Positions 7,577 to 16,992 of a DNA stretch of 64,000 bases are shown here, in pieces (position 1 is the first letter of the stretch; the number at the start of each line of letters is the position of its first letter). The DNA comes from Streptococcus sp. D7B5. GTDB taxonomy: Bacteria > Bacillota > Bacilli > Lactobacillales > Streptococcaceae. The translations under genes and the position numbers were made by a program. The notes beneath the pieces were generated by a model, which had not been told where the DNA came from, made no database searches, and saw nothing but the letters and a program-made list of their open reading frames with translations. Where the stretch lies: the NCBI RefSeq assembly GCF_029691405.1, contig NZ_CP121467.1, positions 1,612,001-1,676,000 on the forward strand, in the 5' to 3' direction.

Positions 7577-10402
7577 ATGCAAGATAAAATTGTGATTCAT
7601 GGGGCACGTGCCCATAACTTAAAAAATATTGATGTGGAGATTCCGCGAGACAAGCTGGTCGTTGTGACTGGTTTGTCAGGGTCTGGGAAATCCAGTCTGG
7701 CCTTTGATACCCTTTATGCGGAGGGGCAACGTCGCTATGTAGAGAGTCTATCAGCCTATGCTCGACAATTCTTGGGCAATATGGAAAAACCAGATGTGGA
7801 TGCCATTGATGGTCTCAGCCCAGCTATTTCCATCGACCAGAAAACCACCAGCAAAAACCCTCGTTCGACCGTGGGAACCACGACTGAAATCAACGATTAT
7901 CTGCGTCTCCTCTACGCACGTGTGGGGACGCCTTACTGTATCAACGGGCACGGGGCTATCAAGGCTTCTTCTGTAGAGCAAATCGTGGATAAGGTCTTGG
8001 AATTGCCAGAACGTCAGCGCCTGCAAATATTAGCTCCTGTCATTCGTAAGAAAAAAGGGCAACATAAGAGCGTCATTGAAAAGATTCAGAAAGATGGCTA
8101 TGTTCGTGTTCGTGTGGATGGGGAAGTTTATGATGTGACCGAAGTGCCAGAGTTATCCAAGAGCAAGCAACACAATATCGATGTTGTGGTCGACCGTATT
8201 GTCATCAAGGAGGGCATCCGTAGCCGTCTCTTTGACTCCATTGAGGCTGCCCTTCGTATCGCAGAAGGTTATGTGATTATCGACACTATGGACGATTCGG
8301 AGTTGCTCTTTTCTGAGCACTATGCCTGTCCAGTTTGTGGTTTTACTGTCCCAGAATTAGAGCCTCGACTCTTCTCCTTCAATGCTCCTTTTGGATCTTG
8401 TAGTGAGTGTGACGGTTTGGGCATCAAGCTAGAGGTGGATGTTGACTTGGTGGTTCCTGATACCAGCAAAACTTTGCGTGAGGGAGCCTTGGCACCTTGG
8501 AATCCTATCTCATCCAACTACTATCCAAACATGCTAGAGCAGGCCATGACAGCCTTTGGAGTAGATATGGATAAGCCTTTTGAAGACTTGTCAGAAGAAG
8601 ATAAAAACTTGATTCTTTACGGCTCAGATGGCAAGGAATTCCATTTCCACTATGAAAATGAATTTGGTGGAGTGCGCGATATTGACATTCCTTTTGAGGG
8701 GGTTGTCAATAATATCAAGCGTCGTTACCATGAGACTAACAGTGATTACACGCGCACCCAGATGCGCCTCTACATGAATGAGCTGACCTGCGGAACTTGC
8801 CACGGCTACCGTCTCAACGATCAGGCCTTGTCTGTCCGTGTGGGTGGGGAGCAAGGGCCACATATCGGTGAAATTTCGGACCTGTCTATCGCAGACCATT
8901 TGGAATTAGTGAGCCAGCTGACCCTGTCTGAAAATGAAGCCATCATTGCCCGTCCTATCCTCAAGGAAATAAAGGATCGCTTGACCTTCCTCAATAACGT
9001 GGGACTCAACTATTTGACTCTGTCACGTTCGGCAGGAACCCTTTCAGGTGGGGAGAGTCAGCGTATTCGCTTGGCAACCCAGATTGGGTCCAACCTATCA
9101 GGTGTCCTTTATATCCTGGATGAGCCGTCGATTGGTCTTCACCAGAGGGATAATGACCGCTTGATTGCCAGTCTGAAAAAGATGCGTGACTTGGGCAATA
9201 CTCTCATCGTGGTGGAACACGACGAAGATACCATGCGCGAGGCGGATTATCTGATTGACGTTGGTCCAGGTGCCGGTGTTTTTGGTGGCGAGATTGTTGC
9301 TGCAGGAACGCCCAAGCAGGTGGCCCGTAACAGTAAGTCTATTACAGGCCAGTACTTATCAGGAAAACGAGCGATTCCAGTACCAGAAGAGCGCCGTTCC
9401 GGAAATGGTCGTTTTATCGAGGTGACAGGAGCGCGTGAGAACAACTTGCAAAATATCACCGCTCGCTTCCCGCTAGGAAAATTCATCGCAGTGACAGGTG
9501 TATCAGGTTCAGGGAAATCGACCTTAATCAACAGCATTCTCAAAAAAGCCATTGCCCAGAAGCTCAATCGCAATTCAGACAAACCTGGTAAGTTTAAGAC
9601 GATTACAGGGATTGAGCATGTAGACCGCTTGATTGATATTGACCAGAGCCCAATTGGACGAACGCCGAGGTCCAACCCGGCTACCTATACGGGGGTCTTT
9701 GACGATATACGTGACCTCTTTGCCCAGACAAATGAAGCTAAGATACGAGGCTATAAGAAGGGCCGTTTCAGTTTTAACGTCAAGGGAGGTCGTTGTGAAG
9801 CCTGCTCGGGTGACGGAATCATCAAGATCGAGATGCACTTCTTGCCAGATGTATATGTAGCCTGTGAAGTCTGCCACGGGACCCGCTATAACAGTGAAAC
9901 CCTTGAAGTTCACTACAAGGAAAAGAATATCTCGCAGGTCTTGGACATGACCGTCAACGATGCGGTGGAATTCTTCCAACACATTCCCAAGATTCAACGC
10001 AAACTTCAGACCATCAAGGATGTGGGGCTGGGCTATGTAACGCTAGGGCAACCGGCTACCACCCTTTCTGGAGGAGAAGCTCAGCGTATGAAGTTGGCTA
10101 GTGAACTCCATAAACGCTCGACAGGAAAATCCTTCTACATTCTGGATGAGCCAACGACAGGGCTTCATACTGAGGATATCGCTCGCTTGCTTAAAGTCTT
10201 GGCTCGCTTTGTCGACGATGGAAATACAGTCCTCGTCATCGAGCACAATCTAGATGTTATCAAGACAGCAGACCATATCATCGATTTGGGTCCTGAGGGC
10301 GGTGTCGGTGGTGGAACCATCATCGCAACAGGAACCCCAGAAGAAGTAGCGGCCAACGAAGCCAGCTACACAGGACACTATTTGAAAGGAAAGTTAAAAT
10401 AA
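7577..10402 (+). CDS. uvrA: Excinuclease ABC subunit A (UvrA)
   Basis: Damage-recognition ATPase of nucleotide excision repair. The 941-residue protein starts [19 protein letters not shown], the usual UvrA start; the upstream in-frame ATG falls in the -10 box. It has two ABC modules: Walker [10 protein letters not shown] (residues 32-40) and a second GVSGSGKST, two LSGGE signatures, and the zinc-binding CPVC/CSEC and CEAC/CEVC cysteine pairs. It faces corA divergently and ends at a strong hairpin. Confidence 0.97.
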   Translation: MQDKIVIHGARAHNLKNIDVEIPRDKLVVVTGLSGSGKSSLAFDTLYAEGQRRYVESLSAYARQFLGNMEKPDVDAIDGLSPAISIDQKTTSKNPRSTVGTTTEINDYLRLLYARVGTPYCINGHGAIKASSVEQIVDKVLELPERQRLQILAPVIRKKKGQHKSVIEKIQKDGYVRVRVDGEVYDVTEVPELSKSKQHNIDVVVDRIVIKEGIRSRLFDSIEAALRIAEGYVIIDTMDDSELLFSEHYACPVCGFTVPELEPRLFSFNAPFGSCSECDGLGIKLEVDVDLVVPDTSKTLREGALAPWNPISSNYYPNMLEQAMTAFGVDMDKPFEDLSEEDKNLILYGSDGKEFHFHYENEFGGVRDIDIPFEGVVNNIKRRYHETNSDYTRTQMRLYMNELTCGTCHGYRLNDQALSVRVGGEQGPHIGEISDLSIADHLELVSQLTLSENEAIIARPILKEIKDRLTFLNNVGLNYLTLSRSAGTLSGGESQRIRLATQIGSNLSGVLYILDEPSIGLHQRDNDRLIASLKKMRDLGNTLIVVEHDEDTMREADYLIDVGPGAGVFGGEIVAAGTPKQVARNSKSITGQYLSGKRAIPVPEERRSGNGRFIEVTGARENNLQNITARFPLGKFIAVTGVSGSGKSTLINSILKKAIAQKLNRNSDKPGKFKTITGIEHVDRLIDIDQSPIGRTPRSNPATYTGVFDDIRDLFAQTNEAKIRGYKKGRFSFNVKGGRCEACSGDGIIKIEMHFLPDVYVACEVCHGTRYNSETLEVHYKEKNISQVLDMTVNDAVEFFQHIPKIQRKLQTIKDVGLGYVTLGQPATTLSGGEAQRMKLASELHKRSTGKSFYILDEPTTGLHTEDIARLLKVLARFVDDGNTVLVIEHNLDVIKTADHIIDLGPEGGVGGGTIIATGTPEEVAANEASYTGHYLKGKLK

Positions 10403-10407
10403 GATTT

Positions 10408-10441
10408 AAAAGGCTCTGCTTTTTTAGGCAGAGTCTTTTTT
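10408..10441. terminator. Bidirectional terminator between uvrA and nucleotidyltransferase gene
   Basis: A 12-base inverted repeat (AAAAGGCTCTGC / GCAGAGTCTTTT, one wobble) with A's before and T's after; it starts 6 bases after the uvrA stop and touches the stop of the convergent gene. Confidence 0.85.
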
Positions 10442-11195
10442 ATAATAAATTACGAATTTTTTCTTTTATAAATGGGTTAAGAGAATAGTGTTTATCCAGA
10501 TATTCTAGGAGTGCTTGAGCAGACTCAGAAATGCGTTCGTAACCTTGCAAAAAGTGAGGTAATTGCTTGGCTTCCTTTGGATAACCTTCTTCAAATCGTC
10601 TGTTGGTATTAAAGATATCTATAAAATTAGATTTAGAAGTTGTTTCCAAACTGATTAGTTCAGTCCAAAGCTTGACGGATCTGTTTTGTATTAAATCATA
10701 AGCAGCTAATTTTTCGCCTCGCTGATAGCGACCTAGCCCTAAATATAGATTACATAAAATTTCTCCCAACAGCCATTCACGATCTCTGTTTTCTTTTGAT
10801 GGCAGTCTTTGTGGCTGACAGATTGTTTCATCAAAACCGACCTCCTTCCAGATAATCTTGCCTTCAGAGAAGGGAATGTTTACTAGTTCGTGAGCTTCAA
10901 AGACAGCAAATTCACAAAAAACATCATCTTCAAATAGAACTTTATGTCCGTCCACTGTATTTTGGTAGTGAAATGCAATTGGTTCTAGCTTACTTAACCA
11001 GGTTAGGTCTTGGATATAGGTCTGCTTGTAGCCATCTTTTACAATAACAAAGAAGTCTAAATCTGAGTACTGATCCAATCGTTCTCTTTCTGTTCCGCAA
11101 GAACCAAGCGCCAGCAAAGCTAGTGCTTGGTTCGAATCTTTTAGAGACTGACCAATCTCATCTAGTCTTTGTAACAGCAATTCTGTTTTATTCAT
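10440..11195 (-). CDS. Nucleotidyltransferase-fold protein, function unknown
   Basis: A 251-residue protein whose N-terminus carries the minimal nucleotidyltransferase signature, LGSCGTERERLDQYSDLDFF (about residues 31-50): a Gly-Ser followed by Asp-x-Asp metal ligands. The remainder is helical (about residues 130-250). The layout recalls lincosamide and aminoglycoside nucleotidyltransferases, but the substrate cannot be assigned and no resistance should be inferred. It has a near-consensus promoter with a cre-like palindrome in the spacer, suggesting catabolite control. Confidence 0.75.
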   Translation of the reverse strand: MNKTELLLQRLDEIGQSLKDSNQALALLALGSCGTERERLDQYSDLDFFVIVKDGYKQTYIQDLTWLSKLEPIAFHYQNTVDGHKVLFEDDVFCEFAVFEAHELVNIPFSEGKIIWKEVGFDETICQPQRLPSKENRDREWLLGEILCNLYLGLGRYQRGEKLAAYDLIQNRSVKLWTELISLETTSKSNFIDIFNTNRRFEEGYPKEAKQLPHFLQGYERISESAQALLEYLDKHYSLNPFIKEKIRNLL

Positions 11196-11227
11196 ATCGA
11201 TACCTCATTCTTTCTTGTTTAACAGAA

Positions 11228-11256
11228 ATTATACATTAAGCGCTTTCAAATGTCAA
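11228..11256 (-). promoter_or_regulatory. Consensus promoter with cre-like palindrome in spacer
   Basis: On the minus strand a perfect TTGACA (11256-11251) and perfect TATAAT (11233-11228) are separated by 17 bases. The spacer contains TGAAAGCGCTTA, centred on the palindrome AAGCGCTT, close to the CcpA-binding cre consensus. It drives the nucleotidyltransferase gene 33 bases downstream. Confidence 0.8.
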
Positions 11257-11304
11257 TTTTATCTAATCTTAGCTATATAGATTGTATTATTTTCGATATT
11301 TTTT

Positions 11305-11313
11305 TGCTATAAT
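11305..11313 (+). promoter_or_regulatory. Extended -10 promoter of the M24 peptidase gene
   Basis: TGCTATAAT ends 29 bases before the ATG at 11343, with a GGAGG site between. Confidence 0.6.
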
Positions 11314-11342
11314 AAATTAAATCATTTTATGGAGGTTTTCTC

Positions 11343-12404
11343 ATGTTATCAAGAGTTGAAAAATTTGAAGTAGCCTTAAAACAGACAGAGTGTGATGCTG
11401 TCTTAGTAACCAATCTGAAGAATATTTACTATCTGACTGGTTTCAGCGGGACAGAGGCGACAGTTTTCATCAGTAAAAAGCGCCGGATTTTTCTGACGGA
11501 TTCTCGTTATACTCTTATTGCCAAGGGCGTGGTTGAGGGCTTTGACATTGTGGAAACGCGCGATGCGGTTGGTGAAATTGCTAAAATTATAGCGGACGAC
11601 AAGCTGGAAAAAATTGGCTTTGATGACGAGATTTCCTATGCTTACTTCAAGATGCTGGAAAGTGTGTTTGCTGGTCATGAGCTGGTTCCAATGACTGGTT
11701 TTATTGAAAATCTGCGGATGATCAAGGATGAGCAAGAAATCGCAACCATTCGTAGGGCCTGCCAGATTTCTGACCAAGCCTTCCTAGATGTACTGGATTT
11801 TATCAAGCCCGGTGAGACGACTGAGCTAGCCGTTATGAACTTTTTAGATGCCCGTATGCGCCAGCTAGGTGCTTCAGGTGCTTCTTTTGATTTTATCATC
11901 GCTTCGGGCTACCGCTCTGCTATGCCACATGGCGTGGCTAGTGACAAGGTCATTCAAAAGGGTGAAACCCTGACCATGGACTTTGGTTGCTACTACAACC
12001 ACTATGTCAGCGATATGACGCGGACAGTTCATGTGGGGCAGGTGACAGATGAAGAGCGGGAGATTTATGATATTGTCCTGCGCAGCAATCAAGCCCTCAT
12101 AGATGCAGCCAAGGCTGGTCTCAGTCGAATTGATTTTGACAGGATTCCGCGCCAGATTATTAACGATGCAGGCTACGGTCCTTACTTCAGCCACGGGATT
12201 GGACATGGGATTGGTTTGGATATCCATGAAATTCCTTACTTTGGCAAGTCAGAAGAGCCAATCAAGGCTGGCATGGTCTTGACCGATGAGCCGGGTATTT
12301 ATCTGGATGGAAAATACGGGGTGCGTATCGAGGATGATATCTTGATTACGGATACAGGTTGCGAATTATTGACCCTTGCTCCAAAGGAATTAATTGTTAT
12401 TTAA
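11343..12404 (+). CDS. M24 family Xaa-Pro peptidase (PepP/PepQ type)
   Basis: A 353-residue cytosolic metallopeptidase that cleaves N-terminal residues ahead of proline. The creatinase-type N-terminal domain (about residues 1-125) is followed by a pita-bread catalytic domain with the dinuclear metal ligands in MDFGCYYNHYVSDMTRT (two Asp), GHGIGLDIHE (His), TDEPGIY (Glu) and VRIEDD (Glu). Annotation as aminopeptidase P or prolidase cannot be separated by eye. GGAGG precedes the ATG. The next gene is separated by a structured leader. Confidence 0.9.
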   Translation: MLSRVEKFEVALKQTECDAVLVTNLKNIYYLTGFSGTEATVFISKKRRIFLTDSRYTLIAKGVVEGFDIVETRDAVGEIAKIIADDKLEKIGFDDEISYAYFKMLESVFAGHELVPMTGFIENLRMIKDEQEIATIRRACQISDQAFLDVLDFIKPGETTELAVMNFLDARMRQLGASGASFDFIIASGYRSAMPHGVASDKVIQKGETLTMDFGCYYNHYVSDMTRTVHVGQVTDEEREIYDIVLRSNQALIDAAKAGLSRIDFDRIPRQIINDAGYGPYFSHGIGHGIGLDIHEIPYFGKSEEPIKAGMVLTDEPGIYLDGKYGVRIEDDILITDTGCELLTLAPKELIVI

Positions 12405-12422
12405 GAAAATTAAGATAAATCA

Positions 12423-12451
12423 TTGACTTTTATATTTTAAAGGTTTATACT
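12423..12451 (+). promoter_or_regulatory. Sigma-70 promoter of the M-box/mgtA transcript
   Basis: TTGACT (12423-12428) and TATACT (12446-12451) separated by exactly 17 bases, just upstream of the riboswitch-like leader. Confidence 0.8.
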
Positions 12452-12464
12452 GATAGACGAAAAC

Positions 12465-12600
12465 GGTAGGTGAGGCTACCATAGGGATACGGATGACTAC
12501 CGCAAAGCAGTGGAGACACTACTCGTTGGTCAACAGTCCTGGTCGCGAAGGCCAAGACTAAGCTCATTACATCGCCCTATGGAGTTAAAGCTTGAACGAA
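12465..12600 (+). ncRNA. M-box (ykoK) magnesium riboswitch, candidate
   Basis: The leader contains the conserved M-box blocks GGTGAGGCT, GGATAC and TTGGTCAACAG in order, and the closing helix CCATAGGG (from 12479) / CCCTATGG. In M-box RNAs Mg2+ compacts the aptamer and favours a downstream terminator; here a terminator-like hairpin follows at 12622 and the regulated gene is a Mg2+-type P-type ATPase, which fits. Assigned by recalled consensus; a covariance-model search was not possible. Confidence 0.82.
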
Positions 12601-12621
12601 AAAACAGATAATTAGTTTTTT

Positions 12622-12650
12622 AATCCTGCCATTTTATGGTGGGATTTTCT
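12622..12650 (+). terminator. Terminator-like hairpin of the M-box expression platform
   Basis: AATCCTGCCA / TGGTGGGATT form a 10-pair stem (two G-T wobbles) with a 5-base loop, followed by TTTCT. It sits between the aptamer and the upstream ORF, where an expression platform is expected. Confidence 0.65.
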
Positions 12651-12681
12651 ACTGTTTTAGAACAAGGAAAGGAGACAAACG

Positions 12682-12753
12682 ATGCAAATTGACGATCATC
12701 CAGAACCGCACATACACAGCCAATCGCTGATTTGTGTCGTTCTGCCCTTATAA
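12682..12753 (+). CDS. Short upstream ORF (23 codons) in the mgtA leader, candidate leader peptide
   Basis: An ATG preceded by AAAGGAGACAAACG (a strong ribosome-binding site) opens a 23-codon ORF. The peptide starts MQIDDHPEPHIH and is rich in Asp, Glu and His early on, then hydrophobic (LICVVLPL). From codon 10 to the stop it overlaps the left arm and loop of a long hairpin ending just before mgtA, the arrangement of a translation-coupled attenuator. I do not recognise the peptide; a metal-linked function is inference from composition and place. Confidence 0.55.
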   Translation: MQIDDHPEPHIHSQSLICVVLPL

Positions 12754-12774
12754 AGTGATTGGTCTCTGTGTATG
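12711..12774 (+). promoter_or_regulatory. Long hairpin upstream of mgtA overlapping the short ORF
   Basis: CATACACAG / CTGTGTATG (9 perfect pairs) continues as CCAATCGCT / AGTGATTGG (one wobble) with a 3-base bulge on the right arm. It ends 33 bases before the mgtA ATG. No U tract follows, so control of translation or RNA stability is more likely than termination. Confidence 0.65.
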
Positions 12775-12806
12775 AAACACATCATTCATACAGATAGGAG
12801 AAACCA

Positions 12807-15467
12807 ATGAAAACTACAAAAGAAAGATTAGCAACAGCTATTCACACACCCTTAAACGAAACTCTATCTTTTTATAAGACAAGTCTAACAGGCTTGACTG
12901 AGGAGCAGGTGGAGAAAAATCGTGACCTATATGGCGAAAACACCATCACCAAGGGTCAAGAAGACAGTATCCTCAAAAAGATTTACGAATCTATTATCAA
13001 TCCATTTACAATCATCCTGCTGGTCATCGCTATGATCTCCATGGTGACCAATGTCTGGTTGGCGAAGCCTGGACAAGAAGATCCGACGACCTCTATCATC
13101 ATCGTCGTTCTCGTATTGATTTCTGGTGGCATACGCTTTGTCCAAGAACTGCGGAGTGACAAGGCTGCGACCAATCTATCAAAAATGATTGTGAACACTG
13201 CCACAGTTATTCGCGAAGGCCAGAGTTTAGAGGTCGCAATTGAAGATTTGGTCGTTGGAGATATAGTCAAGTTAAGTGCTGGGGATATGATACCAGCAGA
13301 CCTCATTTTAATTGAATCACGCGATTTCTTTGTTCAACAGTCTGGTTTGACAGGTGAAAGTGACTCGGTTGAAAAACTAGCCTTGTCAAAAATGAGTCAG
13401 TCAAACTTCGATAGTCTGCTAGAAGCAGAAGCGCTCGCTTTTATGGGAACCAACGTGATATCAGGAAGTGCCAAGGCTTTGATTCTAGCGGTTGGTGATG
13501 ATACCATGATGGGAGAAATCGAGCAGACTCTCAATACCTATGACGAACCGACCTCTTTTGAACGGGAGATGAACAGCATCTCTTGGCTCTTGATCCGTTT
13601 GATGTTGGTCATGGTTCCCATCGTCTTTCTCTCCAATGGCTTGACAGATGGCGACTGGCTGGAAGCTGGCGTATTTGCACTGAGTGTTGGTGTTGGTTTG
13701 ACACCTGAGATGCTTCCTATGATCATCACGGCTAGTTTAGCAAAAGGCTCCATTATCATGGCCAAGGAAAAAGTCGTCATCAAAAAACTCAATGCCATAC
13801 AGGACCTAGGTGCTATTGATATCTTATGCACGGATAAAACCGGAACCCTTACCCAAGACGAAATTGTCCTTGAATATCCTTTGGATATACACGGAGATTT
13901 GGATTTGTCTGTGTTGAGACGGGCCTACCTCAATTCCTATTTTCAAACCGGTTTGAAAAACTTAATGGACCGTGCTATTATCAGTAGAACTGAAAAAGAA
14001 GCTAAAGAACACGCTATTCTACAAAATTTAGATACTAGCTTCCAAAAAATAGATGAATTACCTTTTGATTTTGAACGCAGACGGATGAGTGTCATCGTCA
14101 AGGATGAGAACGAAGTTGTTAGTTTGGTAACCAAGGGTGCCCTAGAGGAAATGCTTGCGATCTCAACCCATGTGGAATATCAAGGTGAGATTAGCCCTCT
14201 GACGGATGATATCCGAGTGGAAATCTTAAAAGAAGTAGATCAACTTAATCAACAGGGATTGCGAGTCTTGGGAGTCGCTTATAAAACAGGCCTAAAAGAA
14301 GGTTTTGCTTACTCAGTTGAAGATGAAAAAGAGATGATTCTAACAGGATATCTTGCCTTTCTAGATCCACCAAAACCATCAGCAGCACCTGCTATCCAAG
14401 CTTTGTTAGAACACGGTGTTCAAACAAAGATCTTGACGGGAGACAATGAGAAGGTAACCCAAGCAGTTTGCGAAAAAGTTGGTTTAGACGTTGATCAAAT
14501 CTTGTTGGGTTCTGATATTGATGCCATGACGGACGAAGAGTTGGCTCAAGCAGTTGAGAAAGTGACGGTCTTTGCCAAACTCTCTCCGGATCAAAAAGCA
14601 CGAATCATTTTACAAATCAAATCGAATGGACATTGTGTCGGCTATATGGGAGATGGGATCAATGATGCCCCTTCTATGAAAGTGGCCGATGTGGGGATTT
14701 CGGTTGATACAGCAGTAGATATTGCCAAAGAAACGGCTGATGTCATTTTGCTAGATAAGGATTTGATGGTGCTTGAAAAAGGGCTGGTTGAAGGACGCAA
14801 AGTCTATGCCAACATGACCAAATATATCAAGATGACGGTCAGCTCTAATTTCGGGAACATTTTCTCTCTGCTAGTGTCTGGTATCTTTTTACCTTTCCTT
14901 CCTATGGCTCCGATTCACTTGATTGTGTTAAACCTCGTCTACGACCTTTCTTGCATTGCCTTGCCATTTGATAATGTAGATGAAGACTTTTTGAAGCATC
15001 CCCATAAGTGGGAAGCTAAGTCTATTACTCGTTTTATGATTTGGATGGGTCCGATTTCTTCTGCCTTTGATATTTTGACCTTTATCTTGCTCTATTTTGT
15101 CATTGTTCCAATGGCGACAGGTCAAGCTTATGCTCACGGAGCAGAGTCTGCAACGGGCTTTATCATTTTGTTCCAGACAGGTTGGTTCATTGAATCCATG
15201 TGGTCCCAAACCATGGTTATCCATATGCTTCGTTCAGCAAAACTTCCTTTCTTACAAAGTCGTCCATCATGGTTTGTTCTTGGAACAACCTTGCTAGCAG
15301 CTAGTTTTGTGACCTTCCTTCCCTACTCTTCAATTGCTAGCCTGCTTCATTTAACCCCTTTGGAACCAATTTATTTCCTCTTTTTGCTTTTGATTATCGT
15401 TCTCTATATGATAAGTGTTACAGTTGTAAAACGATTGTATATCAAAAAATTTAAAAGTTGGTTATAA
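12807..15467 (+). CDS. mgtA: Magnesium-type P-type ATPase (MgtA)
   Basis: An 886-residue P3B-type cation pump. The phosphorylated aspartate is Asp343 in CTDKTGTLTQDE, the TGES motif appears as LTGESDSVEK, the hinge is MGDGINDAPSMK, and about ten membrane segments are present. The KTTKERLATAIHTPLNETL N-terminus, NPFTI and LTPEMLPMI segments resemble MgtA/MgtB importers; Ca2+ or Mn2+ ATPases of the P2 branch are less likely. Its M-box-like leader supports Mg2+ control. TAGGAGAAACCA precedes the ATG. Confidence 0.88.
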   Translation: MKTTKERLATAIHTPLNETLSFYKTSLTGLTEEQVEKNRDLYGENTITKGQEDSILKKIYESIINPFTIILLVIAMISMVTNVWLAKPGQEDPTTSIIIVVLVLISGGIRFVQELRSDKAATNLSKMIVNTATVIREGQSLEVAIEDLVVGDIVKLSAGDMIPADLILIESRDFFVQQSGLTGESDSVEKLALSKMSQSNFDSLLEAEALAFMGTNVISGSAKALILAVGDDTMMGEIEQTLNTYDEPTSFEREMNSISWLLIRLMLVMVPIVFLSNGLTDGDWLEAGVFALSVGVGLTPEMLPMIITASLAKGSIIMAKEKVVIKKLNAIQDLGAIDILCTDKTGTLTQDEIVLEYPLDIHGDLDLSVLRRAYLNSYFQTGLKNLMDRAIISRTEKEAKEHAILQNLDTSFQKIDELPFDFERRRMSVIVKDENEVVSLVTKGALEEMLAISTHVEYQGEISPLTDDIRVEILKEVDQLNQQGLRVLGVAYKTGLKEGFAYSVEDEKEMILTGYLAFLDPPKPSAAPAIQALLEHGVQTKILTGDNEKVTQAVCEKVGLDVDQILLGSDIDAMTDEELAQAVEKVTVFAKLSPDQKARIILQIKSNGHCVGYMGDGINDAPSMKVADVGISVDTAVDIAKETADVILLDKDLMVLEKGLVEGRKVYANMTKYIKMTVSSNFGNIFSLLVSGIFLPFLPMAPIHLIVLNLVYDLSCIALPFDNVDEDFLKHPHKWEAKSITRFMIWMGPISSAFDILTFILLYFVIVPMATGQAYAHGAESATGFIILFQTGWFIESMWSQTMVIHMLRSAKLPFLQSRPSWFVLGTTLLAASFVTFLPYSSIASLLHLTPLEPIYFLFLLLIIVLYMISVTVVKRLYIKKFKSWL

Positions 15468-15551
15468 ATTGATTTTGTCAAGAAAAAAGTACGAAAATCG
15501 CGAAAAAAGTTAATTTTTTTTAAAAATAGGTCGCAAGTCGGATGTTTTTTA

Positions 15552-15560
15552 TGGTATAAT
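15552..15560 (+). promoter_or_regulatory. Extended -10 promoter of spx
   Basis: TGGTATAAT lies about 40 bases upstream of the spx ATG in an A/T-rich stretch; no good -35 is visible. Confidence 0.6.
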
Positions 15561-15601
15561 AGACTAAACTGATAGTAACATGTAGCGAAAGGGGTAGGTA
15601 C

Positions 15602-16000
15602 ATGATCAAAATTTATACAGTCTCAAGTTGTACTAGCTGTAAAAAAGCGAAAACCTGGCTCAATGCCCACCAGTTAAGTTATAAAGAACAAAATCTCGGT
15701 AAAGAAGGAATTACAAGAGAAGAGTTATTAGATATTCTCACGAAAACAGATAATGGAATTGCCAGTATCGTTTCGTCAAAAAACCGCTACGCTAAGGCAC
15801 TTGGAGTTGACATCGAGGATTTGAGTGTCAATGAAGTGCTCAACTTAATCATGGAAACACCACGGATCTTAAAGAGTCCGATTCTCGTTGATGAGAAGCG
15901 CCTACAAGTCGGCTATAAAGAAGATGATATCCGTGCCTTCTTGCCACGCTCTGTCCGTAATGTAGAAAATGCAGAAGCACGTCTACGTGCAGCTCTATAA
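15602..16000 (+). CDS. spxA: Spx/ArsC-family transcriptional regulator
   Basis: A 132-residue Spx protein, which binds the RNA polymerase alpha C-terminal domain and redirects transcription under thiol and envelope stress. The redox switch CxxC is Cys10-Cys13 (SSCTSCKK), and the family's RILKSPILVDEKRLQVGY segment is present. Length fits Spx rather than arsenate reductase. Streptococci usually carry two spx genes; from genome position I cannot be certain which paralogue this is. GAAAGGGGTAGG precedes the ATG, and a terminator follows. Confidence 0.92.
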   Translation: MIKIYTVSSCTSCKKAKTWLNAHQLSYKEQNLGKEGITREELLDILTKTDNGIASIVSSKNRYAKALGVDIEDLSVNEVLNLIMETPRILKSPILVDEKRLQVGYKEDDIRAFLPRSVRNVENAEARLRAAL

Positions 16001-16005
16001 AACAT

Positions 16006-16043
16006 CAAGGCTGGGAGTGACTCCTAGCCTTGTTTGCTCTTTT
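16006..16043 (+). terminator. Terminator after spx
   Basis: CAAGGCTGGGAG / CTCCTAGCCTTG with a 3-base loop and one wobble, then T-rich sequence. Confidence 0.8.
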
Positions 16044-16066
16044 GTTTTAAAATCATGTGAGGAATT

Positions 16067-16636
16067 ATGAAAAAGTTACTAATTGCTAGTTTTGCTCTCC
16101 TCTTTTTGCTTGCGGGATGTGGGCAAAAAAAGGAAACCCCTGCTGCTTCTACAACAGCATCTGAACCTCTCCAATCCAACCTTCCCGTTTTGGACAATGC
16201 CGAAAAGAATACGGTTGTCACCAAGACCTTGCTGATGCCGAAGTCAGAAAATGGAACGCAGCAGATTCAGACCATTACTTATAAAGGCAATCAGTTTTTG
16301 ACCTTGACCATCCAGCAAAAACGACCTGTCGGGGATGAACTCAAGACCTTTATCTCTGAAAATGGCCTAGAGGAGACGCAAAAAGCGCTTCTAGAAGCGG
16401 AAGAAAAGGATGAGACCATCCAAGAGGCACGCAAACTAGCAGGATTCAAACTGGAAACCAAGCTACTCAGCGAGATAGAAATCCAGACGACAACGACTTA
16501 TGATTTTCAAGTATTGGATGTCAAAAAGGCATCTCAGCTGGAATATTTAAAAAATATCGGCCTTGAAAATCTCTTAAAAAACGAACCTAGCCAATATATT
16601 GCAGATAGAGTGGCAAATGGGGCGACAGAACAATAG
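16067..16636 (+). CDS. Lipoprotein, function unknown (DUF1307-like)
   Basis: A 189-residue protein with a lipoprotein signal: basic start, hydrophobic core and lipobox LLAGC with the lipidated Cys18. The mature part begins with a Ser/Thr/Ala-rich linker and then a compact domain with TITYKGNQFLTLTIQQK and LETKLLSEIEIQTTTTYDF, resembling streptococcal YehR/DUF1307 lipoproteins. It should be anchored on the outer face of the membrane. GTGAGGAATT precedes the ATG. No catalytic motif is seen, so no reaction is assigned. Confidence 0.82.
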   Translation: MKKLLIASFALLFLLAGCGQKKETPAASTTASEPLQSNLPVLDNAEKNTVVTKTLLMPKSENGTQQIQTITYKGNQFLTLTIQQKRPVGDELKTFISENGLEETQKALLEAEEKDETIQEARKLAGFKLETKLLSEIEIQTTTTYDFQVLDVKKASQLEYLKNIGLENLLKNEPSQYIADRVANGATEQ

Positions 16637-16683
16637 AAAATCCAAATTAATAGACTGACTTATTTGTAGAACGTCAGGGAATG

Positions 16684-16692
16684 TGCTATAAT
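16684..16692 (+). promoter_or_regulatory. Extended -10 promoter of the ireB-ruvX-DUF1292 operon
   Basis: TGCTATAAT about 30 bases upstream of the ireB start codon. Confidence 0.6.
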
Positions 16693-16722
16693 AGTACTAT
16701 TCTAAGGAAAGAGGGTGTTAGA

Positions 16723-16989
16723 ATGGGATTTACTGAAGAAACTGTACGGTTTAAATTGGATGATTCCAATAAGAAAGAAATTAGCGAAACATTGACAGAT
16801 GTTTATGCTTCTTTGAATGACAAGGGCTACAATCCGATTAACCAGATCGTCGGTTATGTATTGAGTGGAGACCCTGCCTACGTTCCTCGTTATAACAATG
16901 CACGAAATCAAATCCGTAAGTATGAGCGTGATGAAATTGTTGAAGAATTGGTACGCTACTACCTAAAAGGACAAGGAGTCGATCTATAA
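16723..16989 (+). CDS. ireB: IreB family regulatory phosphoprotein (UPF0297)
   Basis: An 88-residue protein beginning [14 protein letters not shown] and containing [31 protein letters not shown], the diagnostic UPF0297 block. In Enterococcus the family member IreB is phosphorylated by the PASTA kinase IreK on threonines near its N-terminus and modulates cephalosporin resistance; the same biochemistry here is inferred. The start at 16723 follows AAAGAGGGTG; an upstream in-frame ATG in the promoter is not used. ruvX starts three bases after the stop. Confidence 0.9.
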
Positions 16990-16992
16990 TCT

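Noticed and set aside
9247-9997. Long antisense ORFs within uvrA
   Set aside because: Typical antisense shadows of a highly constrained gene; no start signals or domains.
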